A stretch of DNA of 64,000 nucleotides from Chlorophyllum brunneum (lineage: Eukaryota; Basidiomycota; Agaricomycetes; Agaricales; Agaricaceae). Below are positions 49,308 through 60,200 of this stretch, piece after piece; the first letter of the stretch is position 1; every line of letters begins with the position of its first letter. Below the pieces are notes generated by a model that saw nothing but the letters and a program-made list of their open reading frames with translations, did no database searches and was not told the origin of the DNA. Where the stretch lies: the NCBI GenBank assembly GCA_963576785.1, contig OY756149.1, positions 992,001 through 1,056,000 of the forward strand, given 5' to 3'. The position numbers and the translations under genes are program-made.

Positions 49308-50001
49308 ATGGCTGCAACACTGGCTAATACTGCACAACAGCAACCTGCCCCCATCTTGGGCGCAGACAAATACCGCGGAGCAGTCGTCGAGGTCAGTCGC
49401 GCACAGACCCAGCTCTCGAGACACCCACCGATCCTGACCTGCTCAGGATCTTCAACTGCCACCTGCATTTGCACTACCACCAACAGAACCCATTTCTCGA
49501 GCAATAGAACTTGCCTATGAACGCGATTTTTCACATATCCCGTGCGTTATTTCCACCCCGAACGACACCGCCGATGTTTCATCTCACTCGTTTCAAGCGT
49601 CCTCGACAAAAACAGAAGGCCACTTGGTTATATCGACGTCGCAAAGCTTAAGGAGAATTGGGAAGCAGGCCAAGCTGATCCAGTATATCACTTCCTCTTG
49701 TCAATGGTAGCAGGCTCATACGAATTTTACCATAGAACGACAAGATTAGCAAGTACATGGCCAAATTCGTCCGCAATTCTTCAGAACCGTACACTATCAT
49801 TACCCCGTTGTCACCACTCTCGGATCTCGAGGACTTTCTTAAAGCCCATATTTTTGCCCTAGGTGCGTCCCACTATCTTCATCCACTCCTGGAGGCTTGA
49901 TCGCTAGAGTTGCTTTAGTCACCGATAATGATCGCAAATTCGTCCTTGGTCTTGCCACTTCTCAGGACCTTGAGAATTTTGTCAAACGCCGGGGATTATA
50001 A
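49308..50001 (+). CDS. Small CBS-domain protein
   Basis: 157 aa from exons 49308-49391, 49447-49541, 49598-49682, 49736-49862 and 49919-50001. It folds as two CBS motifs: ISRAIELAYERDFSHIPVLD with RRPLGYIDVAKLKENW, and ITPLSPLSDLEDFLKAHIFA with LVTDNDRKFVLGLATSQDLENF. Such a tandem pair usually binds adenine nucleotides or SAM as a sensor. Partner unknown. Intron 2 ends in AAG. The last intron was placed to give FALVTDNDRKF, the expected strand-turn. It is divergent from MLH1 and ends about 120 bp from the stop of the 7TM gene. Confidence 0.82.
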
Positions 50002-50121
50002 TCTAATAATTTTTGCCTGTATGTATTATACTCACGGTATATCAGGGTATTGATTCACACAATGGCGGGACTACTCGAGAAAGCAGAGCGCAGACTAAAT
50101 TACAAGAAAGACTACAAATTA

Positions 50122-52375
50122 TTACGATGATGAAGATTCTTTACGCCAGAATCTCAGACTATTTCGGACAACAGGAGAGTGTCCTGGAGGGGGTCTCGTT
50201 AGATTCCGAATGATGTCCTTCGCTGTTGTGTCCAAACTCACCGAAAACAACTACAGGTCCCCAAGCGGCAAGTAGGAGAGCGAAATGTTGTGTCCCTAGC
50301 GGTGTTGGAGTCTGCCTGTGTGTCGCGAGATCAACGATAGTGGAGATGCATGTTAATGCCTGAACAGCGCAAAAGGCTCTGAAAGATGATGTCAGCTCTA
50401 ACTTCCTACATCTACATAGAATGCTCACGCCTGAAACAGGACTATTCTCCATATCGCAGGGGCGAGGTTAGGTAGACTGCGAGATGCACTTCCATCTAGA
50501 AAGCCTAGGAACAGGTGAGAATCTGTCTTACAATAAGACGAATGGGCACTTACTTGGTTGCGATATGTGTGCCATTGGTGTCATATATCGTGCTGAGACT
50601 CTATCCCCAGACATGGTCTCTCCGAGCACTCCACTCACATCATCCCTCATATCTGTTCGCGAAAGCACAGCTCGCGGCTCACCGCTGTCTGCCCCTCGGT
50701 GCACCCACACCACCCCATTCACGTCAATCGCACCACCATTCGACCCCTCATGTCTACTCTCCGCCCCATTCTCCCCGCGGGATTGCGATACTGCACCTCT
50801 TGTTGGTACACTAGGAGTTATAAACGTAGGCAACGTCGATGAAACCTCAGAACCTTCTTCTTCTTTTCCTTCCTCCAACGCCGTTTGATCATGCTTCTCC
50901 ACCAACGAATCCAGAGGTGTCCCAGGGTTAACCAAAGACGGTCTAAATGGTAAATGAAACTTCCTCTCCACGGGCGACGATGATTGATTAGCCAACATAA
51001 AGGGTGCCGGTGTTGAACTTGTGGTATTTGGACTCGGTGGGTACTCATTCGCAGTTACAAATGACTGCGTACTGGTTATCCCACTAATCGGTGTCGCCCT
51101 CATCAGCGATGGTTGATATCCGAACGCTCCGTTGTCTGGATCCGGTTCCTTGAGCAAGATGCTCACACTCCCATTCTTGAATGAACGCGGAGGCAAGCTC
51201 GTGTAATTCCCCACGGACTCGAAGACGACAGACCTGTTTGTTCGCTGAATACCTTTATTTGTCTTCCATATTCTCACCAATGACTTGATGGAGAAGAACA
51301 TGCACGGCAGCGAAACGATGAAGGGAACGCCCGCGTATCCGAGGAATCGTACCCTGCGGAAAAAATTACAGAATAAATCAGTTCATCGAGTTCCCAGCGT
51401 GCGGCTTTTGACTTCTACGTCAAGGTGGCGCGGGAGTGAGCGTCACTTACCACTCCGGATCCGAAGAATCACAATGTAGGTCATCCGTGGGCTTAACGGA
51501 GGAAAATTTGACCACAACAATCGTGTGGGCGACAGTTGCCGCTATCGGGAAAACCACGACCGGCAACAAGAAGAGATTACGCCACCGTAAAGCACTGATG
51601 ATTCACCCACATAACAAAGATGCTGGACGTCGGGATAATGGATAAACCGAAGGACTTTGGGACTCACATATTATCACCCCACTTTCTAGGTCCGAGTACA
51701 GCAAGGCTTGTGGCTATAGAAAATGCTCCTGCAACCCCTGTTAAGAGGAAAGTTGCGAACCCAATAATGAGAGTTTGAGCTGTCTCCAAGTTCAGTGACT
51801 TCCCACATCTAGGATGGGTGTCACTCACCGATGCAAAACGCCCTAGGCATGAGGAAGGGATCCATTCTCCAAATCATGCCTGTCGTTGTTACCTTAGCCC
51901 CTGACGTTGCGCATGGCCAGAAGGATAACGCACCTAAGCAAAATATCACCTGAAGCACAGTATTTCCGATGCAGAAACTCAACGGACCCCATAATGCCCC
52001 TACTGCCATCCCAAACGGAATCAACACTACCCAAGAACTGACGAGGCCTAGCACATTTCCGTGAGTATGAAATTGGCGTTAGATGGTCACATAAACATAC
52101 CCGTAATAGATAGCACAAACCATAGAATCTTGACGCCGAACGGTATCATGGTTTCCAAACACCATACGATGACGATTGACAGCACCCTTGAACTAAGTGG
52201 ACTTGCGCGTCTCGCCAAAGTAACCGATTATCCAAGGCGTTCGAGGGCGCAACGCGTACCGAAGGGGCGTCTTGGGTGTGGAGGCGGCCGACTTGGTAAC
52301 GAAGTCGCGAGAAAGCGGGGCCACTTCAATAATCGGAAAAACACACTCTATTATGACATGCGAAAGCCCTATCAA
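50122..52375 (-). CDS. Seven-transmembrane receptor-like protein (possible GPCR); 5' end uncertain
   Basis: Multi-exon membrane protein. Hydrophobic helices in order: VLSIVIVWCLETMIPFGVKI/LWFVLSITG; SSWVVLIPFGMAVGALWGPL and TVLQVIFCLGAL; TLIIGFATFLLTGVAGAF; LFLLPVVVFPIAATVAHTIV; GYAGVPFIVSLPCMFF; FCAVQALTCISTIVDLA; HFALLLAAWGPVVVFG. A loop of about 230 Ser/Thr/Pro-rich residues separates helices 5 and 6, as in fungal GPCRs with a long third cytoplasmic loop. The WRNL and DDLHCD...WVRFLGYAG patterns are shared by a basidiomycete 7TM family; ligand unknown. The last exon gives RNSLRFWRKESSSS-stop at 50122. The first exon is open to 52375 but has no ATG in frame, so the true start lies in an unseen upstream exon. 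It could instead be a channel or transporter. Confidence 0.6.
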
Positions 52376-52964
52376 CGTACTCGCACCTAAAGACCACGAG
52401 CTCGAATATAGTAATTGAAAAAAAAAAAAATCGAAATTTTGACATGTTCTATGTCATAATTTTTGATATCTCTCACTGGAGCTGTGGAGTGGGAACTGTC
52501 ATCACATCTAAACACTTCATTTCGACCCTTCAATTACACATCATGGATTGCGTCCACAGCTACCCTCTAGCTTATTATAAGGTGAACTGACATCTTATAC
52601 TTATACAGCTTGAAGAAAAGCACGGACAAAACACGGGGATCCACAGCTTATGTGGAGGTAACAAGGAGGAATATGATCATGTGGCACGAGCTTCTTTCCC
52701 CGCACGGGGCAATCGGAAATGTTTTACATGAGATCACTCCAAAATGTATGCGTACCTCTCCTTAGCAACCACAGTGTAAGACAGCATGGGTTCAACACCG
52801 CTTTATGTCCCGTAAACAACGCCAATGAGCACAGAAATTTCCACAACGCCAAATTCGGTCAATAGTCCTGTATGTGAAAAGTCGAAGCCATATCATGCCT
52901 AGTAAAACTATACCAGCTGGCCCAAGCTCGACGAAAATGATTGAATTGATCCGGCACCCAAAAA
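52376..52964. other. Intergenic region
   Basis: Probably holds the missing first exon and promoter of the 7TM gene. An A12 run lies near 52419-52430. No other gene seen. Confidence 0.4.
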
Positions 52965-53047
52965 CTCTCTGTCGGGGAGTCGAACCCCGCTTTCGCGCGG
53001 TCGTGAAGAGTGACAGGCGCGTGTACTAGCCGATATACTAACAGAGA
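52965..53047 (-). tRNA. tRNA-Asp (GTC) with 11-nt intron
   Basis: Acceptor TCTCTGT pairs perfectly with ACAGAGA, discriminator G. Anticodon stem CGCGC/GCGCG encloses CT-GTC-A, an intron of about 11 nt, and C38. T-arm CGGGG-TTCGACT-CCCCG. A terminator T-run follows immediately (A-run 52960-52964 on the plus strand). The anticodon, C38 and G73 fit aspartate identity. 83 nt in total. Confidence 0.9.
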
Positions 53048-53446
53048 CATATCTACCAATGACCTTCTGTATCATTTGGCTAAGCATCATGGCCAATATC
53101 GCATCGTAAAATGGGGTGTTCGGCATGCTGGTGATGAACTCTCGATTTCTATGCCCCTACAAACAAACCTACTCCTAAGATGTGGTGAGCGTAAACTAAC
53201 ATTATCTACATCCTCTCGACAGGGAGGTGTCTACGGGAAGGATGACCGAGGGTGTGTATGTATTCAGCATGCTATAACGTGGGATTGAAAGAGCCAAATA
53301 AAATTTGTGGGAAATGGTCCAAGGGGAGCTCTTGGTGATTGCGGTACTTCGAACTGTATGGTCTAAATGCATGATGTTACGAAGAAAACTGCCTGAAATA
53401 AAGAATACGATGCAATGGAACCTCAACCTTCAACAGCTCGACGAGC
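53048..53446. other. Intergenic, no gene seen
   Basis: 5' flank of the tRNA and 3' flank of seipin. Short open frames without support. Confidence 0.4.
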
Positions 53447-54879
53447 TCACTCCTCAGGTTCCGAATTCCGCTCCTCGTCAGACCCGTCTAGCTGACGGGA
53501 AGTCCTCCTCCTTAAATTCCCCTTTGCTGCAGCATGTGAAGACCCAGCCGCGTGGCCACTAACATCGGGGACATCCTCTGTTGCATTTGCCGTAGAAGGG
53601 ATTAGAGCAACTGGTGCCTCACCTTCACCATCTTCTTCTGCCTTTGGTATCACCTGTTTATCATCGGGAAAAGATATATAATTCACCATGGAGCAGAATG
53701 ACCAAAGAGACACGAAACTCACAAGTCGCGAACCTGAGGGCCGGCGTCTAGAAGGCTTTGACCTGCGTCGACGTAGGGTGGCGCTATCGCTCCGGGTACG
53801 CGCGTTTCCAGTCAGAGGCGGTGACGGTTCAGATTTAAGCTTTTGTTTGCCTTTGGGTTCACCGTAATAAGATTCGTGATCGGCCTCGTCCACGTTGGAC
53901 TGATCTATACGCATTGGGAATATCGATGGAAGAACGCAGGACGCGACCATTAGCGACAGAATAACGAGGAATATAGAAGCAGCGAGAGTTGATGCGAGGA
54001 GGGGAAAGCGTATAGCCAGGCCACTTATTCATTAGATCAGTGCCATTCGCATGTCATGTATAGTTGCTCATACCGGATGCCCTGAGGAATCTCTCTTCCA
54101 CGTAATGAAGCCGATAGGACACTAACCTCGCGACCTCGCCCGTCACCAAGACTTTTCCAACCATCTTGGCGGCCAACTTCGATATAGGCGAGAATATGTG
54201 AGGTCTTGGAAATGAAGGAAACCAGAAGGGTCATATCGAGGTTTATGACGGGTGATGTCCAGAGGAACGAGGATGCCTTCGGCGGGATTACGATACACTG
54301 TTCAAATGTGAGCATGGTCGGGAATCGTGAAGATGTTGGGAAGAAGTTTACAGGTCGACTGATTGTCACCAGTGTTTCATTTGAAGGCGTGGTAAGGGTC
54401 AACGTAGTCATAAAGTTTCCAAGAGACAGATTCGATTCGGAAATCGGAAGCCTGAGATGCAAGGAGATGTCATAGGGCTGTGAAGCTTGTATCGGGGCTA
54501 ATACCGCATGTGCATATGGCATTATGCGCTGACTGAAGTGATCAAAGGTATTCAGCAAATCTAACATATCGGAGCGCGGGACATACCCATATTGTAAGTA
54601 AAGTGGGACCTCCCAACCGGCGGCTAGACTTTTCCAAACTCTCCATCCAGCAAATAAGGAGAGGCAAACAGCAAACGGGATGAAGAACAGACAGACAACG
54701 ATTGGAACCAATTGGGGAGCATATGGGCGTAACACAGACACGCCGTTCACGGCGACCAAGTTGAGAAGGTTCAGAGGCGCGAACAGGAGCGAAGAGCCAA
54801 GGCTCCTGAGAACACCTCCCGATGCTTTGTTGCGACTGGCCCCGGATTCTGGTGTAGTGCCTGGTGATCTAAAACTCAT
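53447..54879 (-). CDS. SEI1: Seipin (lipid-droplet biogenesis ER protein)
   Basis: ER membrane protein acting at ER-lipid droplet contacts. 437 aa from exons 54879-54074, 54023-53723 and 53653-53447. Start chosen at MSFRSPGTTPE; an upstream in-frame ATG at 54993 is possible. First TM helix at QLVPIVVCLFFIPFAVCLSL. The lumenal seipin core contains PYDISLHLRLPISESNLSLG, FMTTLTLTTPSNETLVTISR and LNLDMTL-like strands. A second TM helix (LASTLAASIFLVILSLMVAS) follows, then a charged cytosolic tail with basic RRRRSKPSRRR and acidic stretches. The 69-nt intron at 53654-53722 has a strong GTGAGT donor but is in frame without a stop, so it could be retained. Intron 1 ends in AAG. Confidence 0.87.
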
Positions 54880-55240
54880 TCGTAAAGAGTCGTGACGGTG
54901 GAGGGGACGGGGAGCATGGTGTGCACAGACAGACGCTGGATCTGGAGATGACCCCCATTGGATATCACGTGTTCCTTTGGTCATGTGAAGCAACTCGCAT
55001 CCAAGTTGCGCCGTGTTGGGACAGATATTGTCCCCCCCCCGACCTAGGCGACACCGACTCTGCTAGTGATCTCTGCTGTCGATGCATTCAGGACTGGTTC
55101 AGTCTCCAGCGCTAGTATTTAGTAGCTGGCCGACACCCACAGAATTTACATATCCTCTCTCGAATGCCTCAGAGTCACGGAGACTGGTTCTAAACTGGTT
55201 CCAGCCAGGGATATGACGGGCGACTGTTGACGAAGACATT
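54880..55240. other. Intergenic, divergent
   Basis: Promoter side of seipin. Contains a run of nine C near 55033. No gene recognised. Confidence 0.4.
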
Positions 55241-56516
55241 CAAAGCCGCTTTTCTCGCCTTTCTGGGTTGCTGGTCATCCGTATTACTGGATCTTCAGTC
55301 ATCACGGTATCCTCCGGTGTTCAATTCGATAAATCCTTACCTATCGGCACAATAACCACTTCCAGCCTCACCCCAAATTCCACCGTCACAACCAATCCAG
55401 CCTTCTTCGATCGACTTTTCGAAGCCGACATGGTAGTCAGGCTTGAGCAGTTGTTTGACGCTCCTTCGGGATAAGTTCCCCAGCCCAATCTCCTCATTCC
55501 ACTACCGACTAAAGATCTCAACCTGACAACCAGAGTCATGGATGAGACAGATATGTTTCCTTTCACTATAATTGTCAGTGGCGAGCACCCGACAACTATT
55601 CTGGGAATAGTGTCACACTTGGAAACCAGACATGGTTCGGGAAGATAAATTCGAATGCGACTTCTGTTCTCACCGAGTCAGCTGCTATGGATAAGTCTTC
55701 GGGCTCTCGAGTCTTCATTCATCGGTTAATTGCATGCAGTAGGAAGTGGTTCCAGACATCCTTCATTTGTTGCCCACGTTCAAGAATTATACGGGCGACT
55801 CCCTCTACCTTTTCCTAGGAGGAAATGCGACCATCTCCCCTACCCTCAATACGAGTCCCAATAGCACGAGTCCTAACACCACCTGCATTGACCTCAGCGG
55901 CCTTCCGACAGTCTTCAACAATGACGGCTTTGCAGGTTTCTCCTCCAGCACGTCAACTGTCAGGTACCTCCGCGCTCCCCTCGCCACTCTCTTAGTCTGT
56001 AACCCTGACCTCGTTTTCACGTCCCGAAACGTTCATCTTGAACCGAATTCCAACCTCACGCAGCTAGATATCAACATTGCCTCTGGTGCCCATGTCCCTT
56101 CGCCTGGCAATATCCACGAGCAAACCGCTCGGACGTTGTTCACGGTTGCTCTTTACTCAACGATTCGTTCGCTGGACACGGGAACCATCAAACCTGCCAA
56201 TGGGTCCCACAACTTCAATTGGGTCTCAGCAACCATGCCGCAGGACTTGACTCTGCGAGAACAGCAACTCTCCCTCCAGCCGCTCAACCAACAATCCATC
56301 AACCAGAACATGAACAAGTATACAGCCTCCGCTTTGAAGGCTTTCACTAGCGGCTACTGCGGTCCAGAAGCTGACCCTCGCGTTGCTCAAGATGTCTCGG
56401 GTCGGCAGTATTCACTAGTCGAAAGCTCGCGCTTTCGCCGAGTTTTCAATTTGCTATCCTTCACTCTGACCTATTTGCTGTCTTGTTTGTCATGCTTGCC
56501 ACTTTGGCATACCTGA
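55241..56516 (+). pseudogene. Remnant or unresolved gene for an N-glycosylated membrane/secreted protein
   Basis: Fragments in different frames read like one Ser/Thr/Asn-rich ectodomain. A hydrophobic leader-like stretch (KAAFLAFLGCWSSVLL) lies near 55240-55290. VSSGVQFDKSLPIGTITTSS follows in another frame, an open segment with NQTWFGKINSNATS lies near 55600-55670, and a 256-codon frame from 55746 carries many NxS/T sites and ends with a Leu-rich helix (NLLSFTLTYLLSCLSCLPL). One 51-nt intron (55432-55482) would remove an in-frame stop. Other joins cannot be made without breaking frame, which suggests frameshifts. It could also be a real gene with introns I misplaced. Family not identified. 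Confidence 0.45.
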
Positions 56517-57213
56517 ATAAGACACAAGGATGCCATTCGTTTGACTTGAAGTACCTTCGCCCGAAATAGGAAATCTAATCGTCGTGACGAGAGGGAGTGT
56601 GGGCTTATGCAATGATTTTTCTGCTCTCGCGTTGCTTGAACTCTACGCTGGACGTATCTCTACTTCTGCTCTGCAACTGCACGGCCATGTCTAGCTTTTC
56701 TTACTGACACCGATTCTGTCGTTCGCACGAAAGGTCATAGCAACATCCAGTCTGCATGAGCGTACTTACAGGCAGGCTCCGCATGCGGTAGCTAAAATGG
56801 TATCCGCCAATGAGCGTTTCTTAGCCTCAGTGACGACGCTCGATGTACGTGCGGTTAGTGATTGAGAAGCCCACATGTAAACGATTAATTGATCAGGAAA
56901 CTCTGGACATGCGCATCGGTGCCGGCGGAGACAACACTTATTGGGTTTCCACAGTGGTGAATACCCACGCTCATATGCGCAAATTCCGGTAGCGGCTGCA
57001 CCAACAGGTGAGCCGTGTGATTTCGGCACCATCCTAGCTCGCGGCCAAGTTCTGCAACTATAATTCTCCATCCTCGATCACCTTCTTTCTAATGACGAGC
57101 GGCACAAACTAACCCCTAAGTTAACCTGCCTGACACGAACCACCTGCACTACTGTGCGGACCTGGAAACAACGCGTGTACTGATAATGTGGAATGTTACA
57201 ATGGGGACGATCT
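56517..57213. other. Intergenic, no gene seen
   Basis: Nearly 700 bp between the glycoprotein remnant and the listerin stop. An open frame on the minus strand (56766-57071) has no motif. Nothing supported. Confidence 0.4.
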
Positions 57214-60200
57214 CTAAGCTAAAAGTATTTCCGACCGACATAGAGGACAGGTGAAGGCGTTGCTTGTGTGGAACCACTGCGGTTGAAGGATTAGCTACGC
57301 TTTCCCACTGGGTGAAGCCTTGAAATTACCTTATACAAGCACCCGGCATGAAACTTATTTTTGCATGTCTTGCAAGGTTTCTTCGGCAGGCTGCCATCCA
57401 TCATGCTGATAATACTAGTGCAAGCTGTTAATGAAAGCCCATCGATTGATGACTGAAAGACATACGAATAACAGATAGCACACTCCACTTGTCCCTCAAA
57501 GTGCAAGGTTGCATTCTTCTTAAAGAGGCTCAAGCCATCAGTTATCCGACCATTCTTGAGTGTACAATGAGAGCATATAAAAGTCTGGAGAGTGGGAAAC
57601 TCACGTGTGACCAGATGGTTTGTTGAACAGCCAGGAGCCAAGCTCTCCACCGATCCTTATCTACACCAACTCGCTTTAAATCCTTGACTTCTATTTTGTG
57701 GAGTGGCCAATCTGGGGGGATCTTGAGTTTGATCTCCAACTGATGTTCGTCTACTAGATACGAAGCCAGGACTTCGTTCACGGCGGCAGCCACTTTAACC
57801 GACATACTATCGTCTGCCAATTCTTGACCGGCAGGCCCTTTGACGTGAGCAAGCTCAACCTCGATGATAACAGGCGAGAAATGTTGTGACGTGTATGCTG
57901 TTATTGCCGTCGTTAACTGCCGATCCTTACAGTCCGATATCCACGAATAGACAAGTGACGGGACGGATAACAGGGCACGATAATAGAGGTGGGCGGATAA
58001 AAGGGGTATGCTTATGGTGTTCCCAACCTCGAACACTAATTTGTTAGCAGAAGCCACTCGTTTGTCGGGAGACTTACGATCGATATAGTACTCTTTTACT
58101 GCCCAAACATCCAACTTGAATGCTTTCTCAAGTCCACTTTCTAGGCGCAGGAAAGTAAGGAATAAAGGAATAAAACTATTAGGAATGAGTTCTAGATTGC
58201 GGAGTTGTTCAATATATCCCGATTTGACTTTAAACGACTACAAAATCATTTCATTCAGTACCGCTAGCGTCATGGATCGGATTACATACCGCGTCCTGAA
58301 AAAGATCAAAAACGAGCATCCAGCCAAGTAGGGAACCAAACACGATCTAGAAATACATCACTCAGCATGTCTGTGATTTGTGGGGGGGGAACCCACCTGC
58401 TGTTCGTCCTCATCCTCAAGATTTACTAGGTTGATGTGTCTCTGTAGGATATCCAACAACTCTGAAGGAAGGGTGGGCTGGACGGTGGTCTCTGTGTCGA
58501 CACCAGCTTCTATGACAAGGTACTCTGTGCGCTTCTGGGCTGCTGTGCGCAGAATACCGTATGACATCTTTTGAACTTCGATGGAGTGATCCGTGATCAG
58601 ATGACACATCTGAAAATACCGTCGGTAACCCATACAAAGTAGAGCGTCCTTAGTACAATTACCTTGGACAAAGTCGACTCGTCCATTAATGATTCTGGGG
58701 GATCTTTGAGAATGGCCAAACCGAGCTCTCTGCATATTGATCGGGGCAGTGAAGGGCTGGAAGCATCTGTAGGCACAGGTATGGTAAATGCTGAGGAATC
58801 CGAGCCAAGTGAAAAAGATATCCCTAACCCAGTGTGACCAGTGCCAAATCCCTGATCATCTGCAGCGTATTCTTCTTTCTCTGTTCCCACTCGGCTCTGA
58901 GGGGTTTATTGGTCTTCGCTAAGTCTTCCATAATGATCACTAGTCGAAGACTTCTTGCAAGAGTGACAAGTGCTGTATCGTCCGTGATTGAGGAGTTCTA
59001 CCGCATCGTTAGTTCAATGTGGTTCGATCTCTATCAATGATCAGTCTCACCTCTAGGTTAGTTTCTAAAACGTCCCAAATGAATTCCCAATGCGACCCGG
59101 GAACGTTCTGCAAAATTGGTGCCAAGTATGCAAAGATAGCTGTCATAGCGCTTTCAACCTCCTCATCCACGTCTGCATCATCCGAAGTAATCCATCCTTG
59201 GCAAGCCTTCACGACGTTGACAGCACGATTCTGCGGCAAGAAAACTACATCCGACTCCAAATCGGGAGCAGAAGCGGCTAGCCGCCGCAGTGTAATTAGG
59301 CCATCGGTATTGACCTTACTAGGCTTTATACCAAGTAGCTCTGCGGCCTGTTCGTTTCGATATCTATCCAGTCGAGTGGGTTCTGCCTCTGTTTCCGTGA
59401 TGGCTGCGATGAGGGTCATAGCCGTTTGCGGTGCTGTCCATGTCCATGCCATCAGTATGAACTTTGTCTGATAAACCGGTTACCTACCGCGCCTTTCAAG
59501 TTTTCTCGCTAGTCCAACCCACTCCTCCGCCTCCTCGGTTTCAAGGTCATCCAAGATATCCTCTAGAATAATCTTGAGTACTCTCGTATCCAGTACCCCA
59601 TCACTCTCCACTGCAACTCGTATCACATCCTCGACAAACCCTTCAAACTCTATCTCTGTTCCTTTGCTACCATACTTTCCCTCTCTAACTCTTCTGATAA
59701 CACTTCTCCTCCACCCATCAATGGCACCCGTAAGCGATCCAAGAATAAGATAAGCTGTAACTTGCTGGACCTTCCCAATAACGTCTCCCAATCCAGCTAA
59801 TGCTTGGGCATCGAACACTGGACTAACACCCGCGGGAACTTTTTGGTAATCACTGGCGTATATCGAGAGTGCCACGAAATGCCTGAGAGCCCAGAGATTG
59901 AGTCTTGCGAGCCTTCTATCTTCCAGGAACACTTGAAGTAAGGCGACGATTATACGAGCGTACGACGAGAATCCTCGACTATCAGCTGATTTCGGTCCTC
60001 GTTCGGGGGTTTCCATCCCGGGAGGAGTGAGGGCTTCGACGACCGCGATGCTGTAATCGATTGGTTCCTGGGGTAGCTGGCGAAGCATTCCATTGAGGGT
60101 CTCCACAGAAGGGAAGATGTCACGTAATAAAGAAATTCCAAGTTTCTGTCCCTGGAATGCGAGGACTCTGATAATATCCTCGGGTCTTGATCAACGTTAA

